A stretch of 64,000 bases of DNA, taken from Patiria miniata (taxonomy: Eukaryota > Echinodermata > Asteroidea > Valvatida > Asterinidae). Below the pieces are notes generated by a model, which was not told where the DNA came from, searched no databases, and was given only the letters and a program-made list of their open reading frames with translations. Shown here piece after piece: positions 33,116-45,100 of this stretch. Each line of letters starts with the position of its first letter. Position 1 is the first letter of the stretch. The stretch covers positions 26,339,334 to 26,403,333 of the forward strand of contig NW_024037074.1 in the NCBI RefSeq assembly GCF_015706575.1, in the 5' to 3' direction. A program made the position numbers and the translations under genes.

Positions 33116-35924
33116 CTCTTTTAAGCTTTTTGAAAGGAACTTTTGTCAGAAGCCCTAAATTTGTCATCTGTTCATTCACCAAATTTGTCTACAAGTATGC
33201 TGTCTTTGTGGTTCTTGAGTTGAACCAAAATTGTTGAAACTAGAAAAATGCAAAGAGAATCTGCCAAGTAGTGCGGTTTAAAAAAAAGTAAGAAAAATCT
33301 TGATGATCTCTCTCAGCAGTACTAGGCTACTCCATTTCCCCCCGACCCTGATAGCCACTGCTTTGTGTTGTGATACATGTACATGAGCATGTAGAACGAC
33401 TAATGTACTAAATGGGTGGGGCTACAGGTACACAGTGATTGACATATATGGCGAAATGACAGAATGCCAAACTGACAAACTTCCAAGAGTGACTCGTTCT
33501 TTCTTTACCACAAATACATTTTTTTTTACAATTTGTTTGTTCCACGGTTCCACCATTTCCAGAAAATTGCAAAAATGTAATACAGGCAAGTATTGGCCAG
33601 TTAAGGTGAAATACGTACATTCATGATTCATGCCGACCGCACAGAAAACCACATAATAGCTCTTTAACATGGTACAGTTGGGACAAATATCCCTAGAATG
33701 AAACTTTATCCTGACCTCAAACTGTGAAAGTTTCACACCGCTGTCAGAACCATTTATTAAAAACTGACAAAAATGTTCAAATGTCCTATTCATGACTTAT
33801 TCTCCCTACAGTGCCTACACATGCCACTGAACATGAACCTCGCAACTGTTTTCCCGAGTAGAGCTCAAAGGACAGAGAAAAAAAATCGCGGCTGAAGAAA
33901 CAAAGATTTACGACCTTTCAAACATCAATTTTCACCTCGTATTTATGATGCAAGACCTAGCGAGTCTGGACTATGAATCAAGATTCTGGCACCCCCCCCC
34001 CTTCCCTCCTCTATACCTCCAGCTCTCTCTCCTTCTCTCTTCAAAGCCGGGGGATTAAGGTCAGAGGCAGGAGGCTTGGTCTCTCATGAACCTGCTGAGC
34101 CTGCCAAGCATGGCATGTGATATTGATATACTAACATTGGTTAGGGACGACCTGGAATGCTCCAGTTAGGCAGGGTGTCTGCTTCTGTCGCATTAAAGGG
34201 GGATTGGGCAAAACCTTTCGTCAGAGGCAGACTGCGCCTTTTCCCCACTAACTTTTTTTTCCCCCTCACCTACATGTATAGTAACCCCCCAAGTTTTCAT
34301 TCTGTTCACACCTGCACTGTTTCACTAGTGAACTGGGCATATCTTCTCTATTCTATTTTTTCAAGAGGTGCATATATTATACATCACTAGACCAAAAGTA
34401 GCAGGTGCGATTATAAAAAAGAAAAAAAAAATACGAGTTTGCATGGAACAATTTTTGATGCAAACAAGGAACAGTCTAAAATGAAAAAAATTGAAACTAC
34501 TTTCATCCGTTACTAATCTTGGCCTACTTTTTGTGTAAGTGACAAAGGAGAAATCTGTAAAAAAATCCAGTATCAACATTTTAAAGTTTTGCTCCACTAA
34601 GGTACAAGTCCCCAAATCACTGATCACTTGTACCATCTTCACAAAATAAAAATAGGTTTTTTAGAAAAATACCCTGACCCAATTTGTTTTTCAACCAAGA
34701 TGAAGGAGTACCCTGACAGACTCACAAGGGACACCCTTAGAGACAGAATCCTGTACTTTTTTGCCTCCTCAGTCCATGTCTGCACTTTTCCTGAGTCGCC
34801 TTCTGCACTCCCAGAGTCATGTCCAGGGGCGAAACACATTCAGGGTTTCTTGCTCTCCAGAGGCACAAAAACCAAAGAAACCACTTGCGATGATAAATCA
34901 TGGTCCCCTCCAAAAAAATCAAACAGAGAAGACATTGTGCCATTCCAGAGACTCCCGAAGCCAAATGCTCTATAGTTTGCCCACCAACCATCGGACGGCT
35001 GCTTGGGCAGTAATGACGATGATGATGAAGGGTGAGCCGAGACCAAAGTCTTCCAGATTTCTCCCTTTTTCCTAGGGACCCCGAAAAAACAGGCATGAGG
35101 CAATTTTACACTTCATAAAAAATACATCTGGTAGTCATGCTGCAGATTTTTCGGCTGGCAAATTGATGAATGACTGGGGAATAGCAAATGTTTTTTCCAA
35201 GCTCTAGTTTTTTTACTTTTTATTTTTCAAGGCCGCGCACGTTCACCCAAAAATTGTGGACATTTCCTGCCACAAAGTTTGAAGGCTTGGAAGCTGAACT
35301 TTTGGCTGTGGTGGCAGCACTGGAAACAAAACATATCTTTGAACGTTCTCCGCCCTTTGTACCTCAGTTGGTAGGGAGGTTCCAGGGATCTGGTTGGCCT
35401 AGTTATGGCTGACTTTTATGTAATTCTTTCCTTAGATGGGCATTCAATGCATTCATAATTCACCATGGAGCCACATTTTACGGAGCTATAGGCCTATAAA
35501 GCAAAAAGTATTGATTAGCAAATTTATGCCACAAGCAAAAATGAGCTGAGAACCAGTCACACAAATGATAAGCAAAGCATTTTGGCTGGTAACCGCTTTT
35601 TGCTAAGCGCAAAGACCCAGTATTTAGATCTCTCAACTCAAATGGTGCATGGTCCTCACAAACCAGTCAATATGTACTTAGGCATGTCTGTACTTAAATC
35701 GACCATTGACCAACACATCAGTCCCACAAGTACTACTACAAGGTGTCTAAAAAAACATAGCAGTAAAACAACACTTTTTCTGAGGAAACTAATCAGGTTT
35801 TTGCGTAAAAAATCACCATGAGATGATAGAGTGTTTCTTTACCCTTGACAGGATTTTTGTTCTGTGCGATTTGGGCCTTTTGTTCAAAAGATACGGCAAA
35901 GCTTGTAAAGACTGTCAAAATCTG
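33116..35924. other. No gene recognised; candidate regulatory island at about 33830-34110
   Basis: The island has GCTCAAAGGACAG, AACAAAGATTTACGACC (TCF/Sox-like plus a posterior Hox-like TTTACGAC) and TATTTATGATGC, and no repeats. Overlapping open frames on both strands at 34628-35110 show no family motif. A GATGATGATGA tract is at about 35018-35029. Confidence 0.35.
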
Positions 35925-36076
35925 TCTGGGCCACTTTCTTCACCTTCTTGGTATGTGAATGCCTTTCATTAGATACCAAGTGGCCCAACTTGGAATTCAA
36001 GTCATTTCTTTTAATTAGCTGTATCTCTGGACTGGGGTATCCAAATGAGATGGGATAAAGACTACAATGTAGAGTA
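35925..36076. repeat. Diverged fragment of the TACAGAGTGTGCC fold-back family
   Basis: AAGTGGCCCAA, AATTAGCTGTATCTCTGGA and CCAAATGAGATGGGATAAAG appear in the same order as GAGTGGCCCAAG, TTGATTGTATTTCTGGATC and CCAAATGAAATGGGGTAAAA in the element at 18762-19236. The match is partial and no ends are preserved. Confidence 0.45.
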
Positions 36077-36237
36077 TTTACTACACCTTAAGACTCTATA
36101 GATAAGTTTTGCAAAAAGAGAGCGCCAGTATTTTTAATATTTATGTAATGACTGCTACATTTTTTGTAGATACACTGTACAACGGGGAAAGGGCAGGGCA
36201 AAACATTGTAAACATCCTTGAAAGGATTCGAGCCAAC

Positions 36238-36446
36238 CAGTGGCGTAACTAAACAAAAGTGGGGAGGGGGAGTGGAAAGATCGGAGGGGCACGCTCCCCT
36301 CCTTCAACCCCTCCCCTTTGTACCCCCCACTAAGAATATGGAAAAGGCACAAATGAATTTTTTTTTTGTAGCTAAAAATGCCTTCAGTACCCCCCTCCAG
36401 AAAATGAGGACCCCCCCCTGCAAATTGGAGTCAAGGTACGCCACTG
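36238..36446. mobile_element. hAT-like MITE with CAGTGGCGTAAC ends
   Basis: The inverted ends are CAGTGGCGTAAC at the left and GTACGCCACTG at the right. The flanking 8-mers GAGCCAAC (36230-36237) and GAACCAAC (36447-36454) match at 7 of 8 positions, as expected for hAT insertion. The element is 209 bp, C- and G-rich, with homopolymer tracts and no transposase. CAGTGGCG-type ends are common among hAT elements. Confidence 0.78.
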
Positions 36447-38316
36447 GAACCAACACTCTTGAAACCATGTGACAAGAATACAAGGTCGATTTCTGCAATA
36501 CTGGCCCCTCACCCAATCAAAAACTTGCGCTATTGTAAATTCTATGGTTTAAATCACTTGTTATATCATGTTTTTGATACTGTACTTTCATTGGTCTGGA
36601 CGACCACGTGCCCAGTCTATAAAATAACCTCTCAGGTGTTAAAAATGCGACACCCTACAAGGCAGTCAACAATTGTTCAATGTTACCCATTTGTGTGCAA
36701 AAAAATAATGTGAAGATAAACTATAGACTCGTCTGGATGCAATCTGGCCAAAAATATGACATTTTGAAATAATCGCTATTTACCAGCCGAGTGCATTTGC
36801 CCCACAGGAAAATTACCAATCATCAGACCTGAGTTATTACCCTCGGCTGCAAAGCATGTAATTGCGGCCCCTGGCCACGTACAAATCACACACGCTCAAC
36901 AGTGTCAAGTAGAACCACAAGACCCATCTCTCAGTGGGTTTTTACCAAACCTTAGGTCTGGCAAGAAGGGAAAAATACAGTTCAAGGTATCTCACATGGG
37001 GAAAATCCATCTTCAGTACATAGGCTTGGGGTGTGCGTGTTTAGTTGTACATATGTACATCTTCAGGTTTTTCAGAATTGAAAAGAATTAACAGGGGACT
37101 TCTTGGGATGAAACCCATCAAAGCAATATGATTTTCTTTCAAAGAAGGCAATGCTAACATTGAAGTTTAGAGAAGTTTTCATCTGATACATGTATTTTGC
37201 AGTAATGAGTCAACTAACACAAATATAAGGGAATCAAACTGTAGGAATAATGCACCCAAGAATCTTTTGAGAAAAGACGATTAAGTTTACATCACCTTTT
37301 TTTTAATGTGTATGACATTATGCAGGCATGCAACTGGGAATTTAGGGGGAAAAATGAGGAAACTCAAACCACACAAGACTTTGTACAGTGTTCTTCAATT
37401 TGTAATGTCATTCATGAGAAGGAAAAAAACGAGGAAATCAGCGGATCCGAGGAAAAGTTGCATGCCTGATTATGACTTTGTAAAATTATAGAAAGCAAGG
37501 TGAAAATTAAGCCAGAATTATCATCTTAAAGAGGTAAATGGGCCACTTAATTATGGTAAAATAAAACCCAAAGCCAGTGAGGGAGAACCCCAAGTATCTT
37601 AACTACTAAGCATCTAAACAATAGAAAAGTTTATACACTGCTGTAAAAAAATCTTGATCCTCACCCGAATATGAATATATATAACAGCTTGATTTTTTGA
37701 GAAAATGTCCAAGACATTGAAACAAGTTCGTCACTTCCAAGACGTCTTACAAATATCTCCCCTTATGTGCTAAACTGGAGTTAAAAGGAAATAATTTTCT
37801 GAATGTAATACAGTTTTGCCAAAGAAAAAATTCAACTACAACTCCTTTATGATACAAGCAAAAAAGGTCCCCATATTACAAATATACACCACATGCATGT
37901 CCGCAGTTTGTGGTTGTGAACTGCATCAGAAAAGCCAGTCTTGAATTGAGACTACACCCCTAACTCTTGCACTTGCTGATGACCTCTTCCTTGAGGTCAA
38001 TGTTCTGACTGACCACCAATTAGCACCGCTATAAATTACCGGGGAGGCTATACTGTTACAGTTAAAGGAGTCACTGACAGATCGGTTACAAACTTGTTTT
38101 GGGTTTTGGAGCTGTTAGTAGCTAGGGAGGTGATGTTGCAAGTTGGGAGAGCTTACACTGTGATAACACGGGTGCCTGGCGTGGAAATGGGATTATGAAA
38201 CTGAAATTTAGCTTGGGACCGAAGAATGAAATGTCATACCAGACAGAGAGTAGTGATATGCTTTTCACTTCATGCATAAACTTTAGAGGATGCTATGTGG
38301 ATGTGTGTAAACACTA
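36447..38316. other. No gene recognised
   Basis: Ordinary AT-rich sequence. No repeat copy, RNA gene or exon could be supported. Confidence 0.5.
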
Positions 38317-38640
38317 TGGGATCGGGTACCGGTCCGTAACCAACTTTACAAATTACTTAACTCCTCAGACAATGAAAAAGAAAGGTTTTGAATGCAAATT
38401 GTTGGAAATTCTAAAAATGAAAACCAGGCAACATGGAAAAACAAAACAGATTTCAAAATTGTGTGCATTTTATCGCGCAACAGATGACACTCGTGAAAGT
38501 TGCAATTTACACAGTAAAGCTATAAAGCCCTTCAGATAACTTCCAGGATTTGAATTTTGGGGTTGGGTTACTTTATGGGTACCCGGGTACCTGTGTTTTA
38601 CTTCAAGAGGGTACTTGGTTCCCATGCTACCCGTAAAATT
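38317..38640 (+). mobile_element. hAT-like MITE, TAGGGCTGTGCA family, end-less copy
   Basis: It shares GGGTACCGG, CAACTTTACAAATTACTTA, CTCAGACAATGAAA.AGAAAG, AAAATGAAAACCAGGC and TTTGGGGTTGGGTT.CTTTA, then a GGTACCCG-rich tail, with the intact copy at 46728-47179, in the same order and orientation. Neither terminal repeat is present. At about 38640 the sequence switches into another family (38641-39003). It is a truncated, older copy. Confidence 0.65.
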
Positions 38641-39003
38641 TTGATATTTTGCTGTTATAAATTTTCTGGTTTTGGTGATTCGTTATTGTTTCAATACATG
38701 ACAGTATAAGTCATTGAGCAAATTTTCTCACAAGTGTTTTTAATGAGCAAATTTTAGGGTTCACGATTTGAACAGACAGAAACCCAAACTGAAGAATGTG
38801 TTCCTAAAATGAGATCGCAGAAAGAGCACCCTTAGTTGTCAGGAAAAGCATGGAACATTTGGAATGTTTAACGAAGACTACGAAGTGCACTTTTCAAACA
38901 AACAAAAATAAAAAGGGAGTTAAATAGTTGTCATATATTTAAGAGGAAAAGAAAGTTGCATAAAATATCTTCCCAAGGAAAATTCATGTTATGGGCCCTT
39001 TAA
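38641..39003 (-). mobile_element. TTAAAGGGCCC-family element, truncated copy
   Basis: Read on the minus strand it begins TTAAAGGGCCCATAACATG and follows the element at 59099-59642: AAAAGTGCACTT, CCATGCTTTTCCTGACAA, GTGAACC..AAATTTGCTCATT. The far half of the family is missing where it abuts the truncated hAT-like MITE. No coding content. Confidence 0.65.
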
Positions 39004-39576
39004 TCATTGTTAGACAGCATCTTTGACTGAAGTTCTGTATCTTCCACCTAGCTTTTTTCAGTGCGAAGTTAGACATTTAACCAAAACCAACTTTTTAAAA
39101 TATTTTCCACCACTTCTTGTTCCACCATATAAAATGAAAATCCTCAATGCCCAATTGTGATATGAGGTTGCCAGCGTGGACTTCAATACTTAAGTAGATT
39201 AGAGGTGAGTGATGGTGAGGGTATGACACTGGGGTCCTCATTAGCAAGAAGATGAATTCGTCTCAGAAAAAATTACCCGTGACCACAGATGCTGTGATCT
39301 GTCACTTCATATTGGGGACGGTAATGGCTCATCAAGGGCTGAGCAAGTGGGCAGAATGGAGAGTTTTCTGCACTGGTGAGCATTTTTTTTTGTCCTATTG
39401 CATTTTTTGCTCAGGCTATCATCCATTTACAAATAGACTGAATGTAGTTATCCAAATCTTTTTTGAAGTTTCAGTAAATGATGTGATAATTAAAGTACCT
39501 CTTATGTGCATGTATCATACACGCACATCTTATTAATCACGTTCATAGAGGCTTTCTGAGTTGCAAAAAGTATTGC
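39004..39576. other. No gene recognised
   Basis: No feature could be supported apart from short open frames without splice or domain support. Confidence 0.5.
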
Positions 39577-39863
39577 AAATCAATATTACGTTTTGCCCTT
39601 CACCGACGTATAAACACTGCATGTAGGCCTATACTCAGTGTGTTACCTCCTGAGTGAACGTTGGAAAAAATCACTCGGGTGGGACTCGAACCCAGGACCT
39701 CCTGCTTTCTAGTGCAGACGTCTTACCATCGAGCTTGCGGGATCGGTTGGCTGGCTCGAATCTGATGTACATGTAGCAGCGGGTACCGCAATTAAACTAT
39801 TCATAAGATGAATTTGCGTCAGGTGATGTAAATCAATATAAGGTTTTGCCCTTCACCGACGTA
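39577..39863 (-). mobile_element. tRNA-derived SINE flanked by 34-bp direct repeats
   Basis: On the minus strand, an A-box-like CTCGATGGTAAGA (39733-39721) lies 38 bases before an exact B box GGTTCGAGTCC (39682-39672). These are Pol III internal promoter elements in SINE order. The sequence does not close into a cloverleaf, so it is not a tRNA gene. A 34-bp segment, beginning AAATCAATAT and ending CCTTCACCGACGTA, flanks it at 39577-39610 and 39830-39863 with 32 of 34 identities. This is long for a LINE-driven target duplication and could instead be part of the element. Confidence 0.65.
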
Positions 39864-39980
39864 AAAAACAAAAGTATTGCCTTTTGAGTTTTGCCACTTA
39901 AAAATCGTCATTTTGTGCATGGAATGCAAATGGTATGCAATACCCCCTTTTCTCTTTGCGAATTGGTATTATGCCATTTT

Positions 39981-40248
39981 TATTGGCCTTTGTGCACAAA
40001 TATCCCCTCAAGGGTGAGAAAGGGAGAGTTGGGGGAGACCACCAGGGGAGCTATTTGAATGCACTACCGATGATGCCTGAAACTCACATGAGGACACTAA
40101 CTTTGTGCACATTCAGAATAAAATTAATCGTGCGTACTTCGCGCAATATGCGCGCAAACCAGTATGCACACGCCGTGTGTCCCGGCCGTCCACGAGGCTC
40201 TCAAAAGAAGTTAAAAATGCCCTCTCTTGTTTGTGCACAGAGCCCATA
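39981..40248. mobile_element. TATGGGCTC-family MITE, copy 3
   Basis: It ends TTTGTGCACAGAGCCCATA, an inverted match to the family start, which here has decayed to TATTGGCCTTTGTGCACAA. The interior shares blocks with copies at 5722 and 20477: GAGAGTTGGGGGAGACCACC, CGTGCGTACTTCGC, GCCGTGTGTCCCG and ATGCCCTCTCTTGTT. It is 268 bp long and CpG-rich. No open frame of interest. Confidence 0.7.
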
Positions 40249-41639
40249 ACAATGCAAGAGCAGTATTGTGCCAATGTTACAGTGTCAAAGCCAATAGGAT
40301 TGACTCAATCGTCTTAGGTATTTATGGACCCGTTAAAACGCCACAATAAAGGTCTGTAGTTTATCATTAAGACTATTCACTGGGGGCTACAAAATTACCC
40401 TGCTGTGATTTGGGTTATCAATATCACTATAAAAACACACCAACGAACAATGACCCCTTATTTGTATCTGCGATCAAATTAGAAAAAGACCGATAAAAAA
40501 AAAGGTGCCACGATGAATGACCACCCACAACCATAGGTCAAGTTCAATGACCACTGATATTGTTACTGGCTAAACAAGTAACCCTCCTTCATGTACACCC
40601 AGAGATCCCTATTATTGTCCGAGTCCACAGCCTACGGGTCGGCCATTTGATCCGATGGTCTAAAGTGGTTGTTACGTTGGCCGTGTACTTCTATTACCCC
40701 GGAGCTCGAAGACTTCTGATAGTCAACGCTGCCTATATCCAACACTGTGCTTGATGTGACTGGATACCAGATCAGTCTTGGGGCAATATTGACATCAACA
40801 CGGAGATTGCAGTTGAGTGACCACTGGCGAGCAGTTTGACATCGCACAACAACAGAACCCCCTACGCAACGCTAAAGGTTGAGTCAACACACAATACAAT
40901 CAGGAGTTGCGGGTTTAGATAGAGTGATTTCATGGCTGGAGGGGGGGGGGGGGGGGGGGGAAGGGAAGGGAGGTTAGATGGAAATAGGGTGATTGACCCC
41001 TAGATGACCATAAGCTACACAACGATGACTACACTACCCACTGTCAAAAGATTATACTTAGCACTGCAGAAATTTTACTGTACGGTGCAGGTCACTCTGC
41101 CTAACTGTGCACCATCCACGGCAAAGGATCAGTGATCACATCTGCCTAACTCTGCACCACATCACAGAGTCTACATGTGAACCTTAGCTTCTCCATTCAT
41201 GATTACATTTCATATCTTAATGTTAAAAGAACAGCATTGGCTGTATATGACCAAATACATTTTAACATATTCCTTTCTTTTTCTTCATTTGTCTATGCAA
41301 TCTTTACTCGGCTTAACAAATATAATATTTACGGGATTAAACTAAATGTCTGATTCCAAAGATGTGTATGCACTCATATTGAGATTTCCGCTGTTGCATC
41401 GCTATCATAAGCAAATCTTGTGCCTGCAGTCAAGCTTTCTCTTTGCAGTATTTACTGCTTATTGCTTATGGATATCGGGGCTTTGTTCCATAAGCAGAAA
41501 ATCATGTGCTTAGCAGCTCAAAGCAAATGCAAAAAACATGGCTATGTGAAGAAGAACATAGCTTTTAACCAAACACATTACATGCCAAACGATTGTGTAT
41601 TTTAACCACTCTTCTCCCCCTGTCCTCTCCTACATGTAC
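40249..41639. other. No gene recognised; 20-base G run at 40941-40960
   Basis: An uninterrupted run of 20 G is followed by a purine-rich stretch. No gene or dispersed repeat could be supported. The region 41050-41170 has short imperfect direct repeats (CTGCCTAACT.TGCACCA). Confidence 0.5.
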
Positions 41640-42120
41640 ATACTTCTTCATCTGGGGTGAAAAAGGTACAACTTTGCATTCTGTTGACAGCGTGACATGT
41701 GTTGGCTACTTCCGGTTGGACATATCTTGAAGAGAGGAGAGGATCAAATCATCTAGCATTCTTGTATACAAGGTCATTAACAACATAGTCAACATTCAAC
41801 CAGATGCACTGCAACCAAAGAGTAACATGCAAAGGACGGGGAACAACTGCCAATTCAATGAAATCACCGCAAGAACCAATATTTACATGCAATCTTTTCT
41901 ACCAAGAACTGTGCGAAAGTGGAACAAGCTACCTAAAGATACCAGTAATGACCCAAACCACAATCAACTTAAATCCCTGATTTAGTCTAATTTGCCACTC
42001 TCCAAGCCTCTTCACCAGACTTCCATGAGGATTTCTCAAGAGGATAACCAACCAAGTACTGGATGCAATGCTGTTGACAAAATCTTTATTTTCTTTTTTC
42101 AAATGAAATGAAATGAGAGA
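41640..42120 (+). mobile_element. LINE 3'-end fragment (CR1/L2/Jockey-like reverse transcriptase C-terminus)
   Basis: The plus strand reads GWTYLEERRGSNHLAFLY and then, one frame change later, KVINNIVNIQ. It continues to TGNNCQFNEITARTNIYMQS, FLPRTVRKWNKLP and a stop. The pattern LEERR...LYK.VN...I...RTN.Y..SFLPRTVR.WN.LP is the well-known C-terminal end of CR1/L2/Jockey-like LINE reverse transcriptases. The RT catalytic core is absent. It is a dead 5'-truncated copy. Confidence 0.78.
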
Positions 42121-45100
42121 AAACAAATTTGGAAACCTTTAGGGTGATGCTAAATGTTCCAAAGGAAATGTTCCAAGCAACAAAACTAAGAACTTCAGTT
42201 CAGGACACTGGCACAGTCTAGGACCAAACCTTCAAGTTATCCCAGGGGCCTTAACACTCAAACACAACACACCACTCCACTGACAACCTCATTCCCCAGG
42301 GGGGATTTCACACGTAACCAGACCAATGCCAACATTCCCCCCATCAAGATTCTGCGTGCGTTGGATGCGAACCCACACGGGAATATTCCCAAACATTGAA
42401 CCTGAGAGCCCAGGAAACTAGCGGATGTCACTTGCGGAAAATATTCTTATTAGTTTGTCTGACTGTTTGGATAACCTATCCGACAGAATAAGGTCATTTA
42501 TTACTCCGTGTCTCTGACCAAGCTTGTGCAAACAAACCTGTGATGGAGTGCTTCTGATGTATTTCACTATGTATACTTTCAGAGGGCTTGGTCATGTGAG
42601 AAAATTTCAATTTTTGAAACCCTTTTCTCATACAATTATTTTGTTTCCATTTTGCTTGCACTTTGCATTCATTCGATGATTTCATTTTTAGTCTCCCCTG
42701 TAATTTGTGTGAAAATCACTCTTATGTAACAATTTCACACAACAAACAAAAATCTACCTTTTGATGAAGAATTTTTCAATATATTCTTCAATTCAATTTT
42801 CTGATCATGAGATGCATTTGCCTATATGAATTGAATGATCACCTTCTTCGTAAACCACATGCCAAACTAAATTCCATACTTGTAACATTGACGTAAGTCA
42901 ATTCGCTAGAAACACAGTGTATTCATACCAACAACATTGTAAAACTGTTTGTAACATTTGTAAAATTTTATAAGAATTACATGAATCAATTCTACTGCCT
43001 CTGTTGAGGGAATTTACATCTGATGAAATTTGCAAAATGAAATTTTTCAAAAAATGAATGGGTTTAGAATTCTAACAAGTCTGCAATATTGACATAAAAG
43101 CCTAGATGCTACCTTGTTGATTCAAAGATTAAAAAAATTTCGCCGACGTTTCTGAAAAAAAAATGTCCCACTGCAGCAGCATTTTGTGCTCAGGGTTAAG
43201 CCCTCATGGTTTGTTAATAATCGGTCCCGGCTTACGCTTTCAGCACATCGGGCTGCAATAGGGTGTCGCAAGAGCCGACTCACGCCGCCCCGCGGCCACA
43301 CATTTGCCAATTCAGTTTGTCTCAACACCCTGGGTGGTCCCCAGGGGGGTGGGGGAAGAGGAAGGGGAAGATGATGAAGATGGAAAAGAGGGATGAGAAG
43401 GCAGGTGGGGGGGGGGGAAGAGTTGAAAACGAAGCAAGCGAGAGAGAGACTGAACGAAGAGACGTTGAACTCGCGCGGTTGAGTAATTGGTAGATATAGA
43501 TTGATTTCGGCAAAGGGACAAGGAGATTTTTTTTGCAGAGTTTCAGAGGGTGGGGAGGGGGGCTGCTTGAGGGGATTGGACAAACTTCATCCATGGTTGA
43601 GATCAGCGCTTTCAATTTCCCATGTTATACAGCCACAGGAAGATTTTCTGAAAGAGAACTAGACCTGCATGATGTGCGCCAGTCTATGGGATAATTCTTC
43701 CCCATAAATGTAAAGGTGGAGTCAGAGAAAGGTTAACCTTCTTGGCAAAGGACTTTCTACATTCAGTTTATTCTAGAAGTTTGGTATAAGAAAAAGTCAT
43801 TGGGGACTTGAACAAAAGCAGGCTTTAAATAAACTAATGCTGAAATTCACACAAATAACTGCAATCTTTAGTTGTCACTTTTCAATAATTGAGCTTTTAC
43901 TAGAAAAAAAAAGTATAAGTTTTTCCCCCCTTTAAGACTAATAAAAAGGTCGATACTGTTCTGCACTGAAATGTTATAGCCACACACATCAAATGTGTGC
44001 CATCTTACATTCAAGTATAGAACAGTGGTCTCAACAACAACAAAAGGAAATTTGCACTTGGTTTCTTCCATCCAAATCCACTCTAGCCTGGAAATAGGGT
44101 CTCAGATTTAAGCCATTTCAAAGACCTTACCCCCAACTAGGCCAAAGACACCCGCCAATTATTTCCAGCCCCTGCACCTTGTTTTTCAAGGGCTTCTCCT
44201 ATGGTCCTCCATGCGCTACTCTGCTCCCACTGCTCATTCCCTTCCAATAACGGCATTTTAATTGCAATCTCATTCCTCCGCAATGATTATTTGGGTCTGA
44301 GGGGGGTTGCTCAAGGTGCGCGTGCCAGTTGCTTGGTTCACACTCTGGAACACAAAAAAAGAACCAAAGCCTCAAAACCACACAACCACTGTGTAATTAG
44401 AGGCACACGCCAGACTACGGGAGTTTTGAAGAAAAAAAAAATAATAAAAAAATGTGGATCAGGGATGGGATTCAACAGGCTTGCACGCACGCTGATCGCG
44501 GTTCAACCACACACTTAACACGCGAACGATTTCGGGCCGTGGGAAACTACACAAGCTGACCTCCTTCTTTTCTTCCTCTTAATTCGGTTTTGTAATCAAG
44601 GTGAGACTTGGGGAGAAACTGCAGATCCACTGGCCACATGCCGACGTCGTCTGTAAAAGCGAGGCCACACTCCGGCAAAGCGGCTTTTGGCACAGGTGAT
44701 AACAGCCATCAGTATGGGCTGACGAGATTTTAATAACTCTGTGTTCACCTTGGGTGATTTTGACACCTCGACAACAGACAATTCTCTCGAATTGCTGGCA
44801 ACTTTTTCAAAGAGGTAAAAACAAACAAACACTGCAAAGATGACACCTACGAATATGCCTAACCTTCATCAGTGACTTTTCCTTCATAACCTACAGACAA
44901 CTGTGAAAACATCCCGGTCAGATGAAACAAATGAAAGCTTAACTTCTCCCCGCCACTACATATCTATCTTTAAATTAAATCAGATGAAAGTTTTAACCAA
45001 TGTAATTTGTAATCCTTTTGAAGAGCATTAGAGACACTTTGCACAAATGTACTTCACACATACAAACAATATCTTGAATAGAAGAGACCAAATGGCCATT

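Noticed and set aside
42340-42380. GGTTCGCATCC on the minus strand as a Pol III B box
   Set aside because: No A box at a suitable distance and no tRNA fold.
43122-43583. 153-codon Ser/Pro-rich minus-strand frame
   Set aside because: It comes from a purine/pyrimidine tract and both strands are open.
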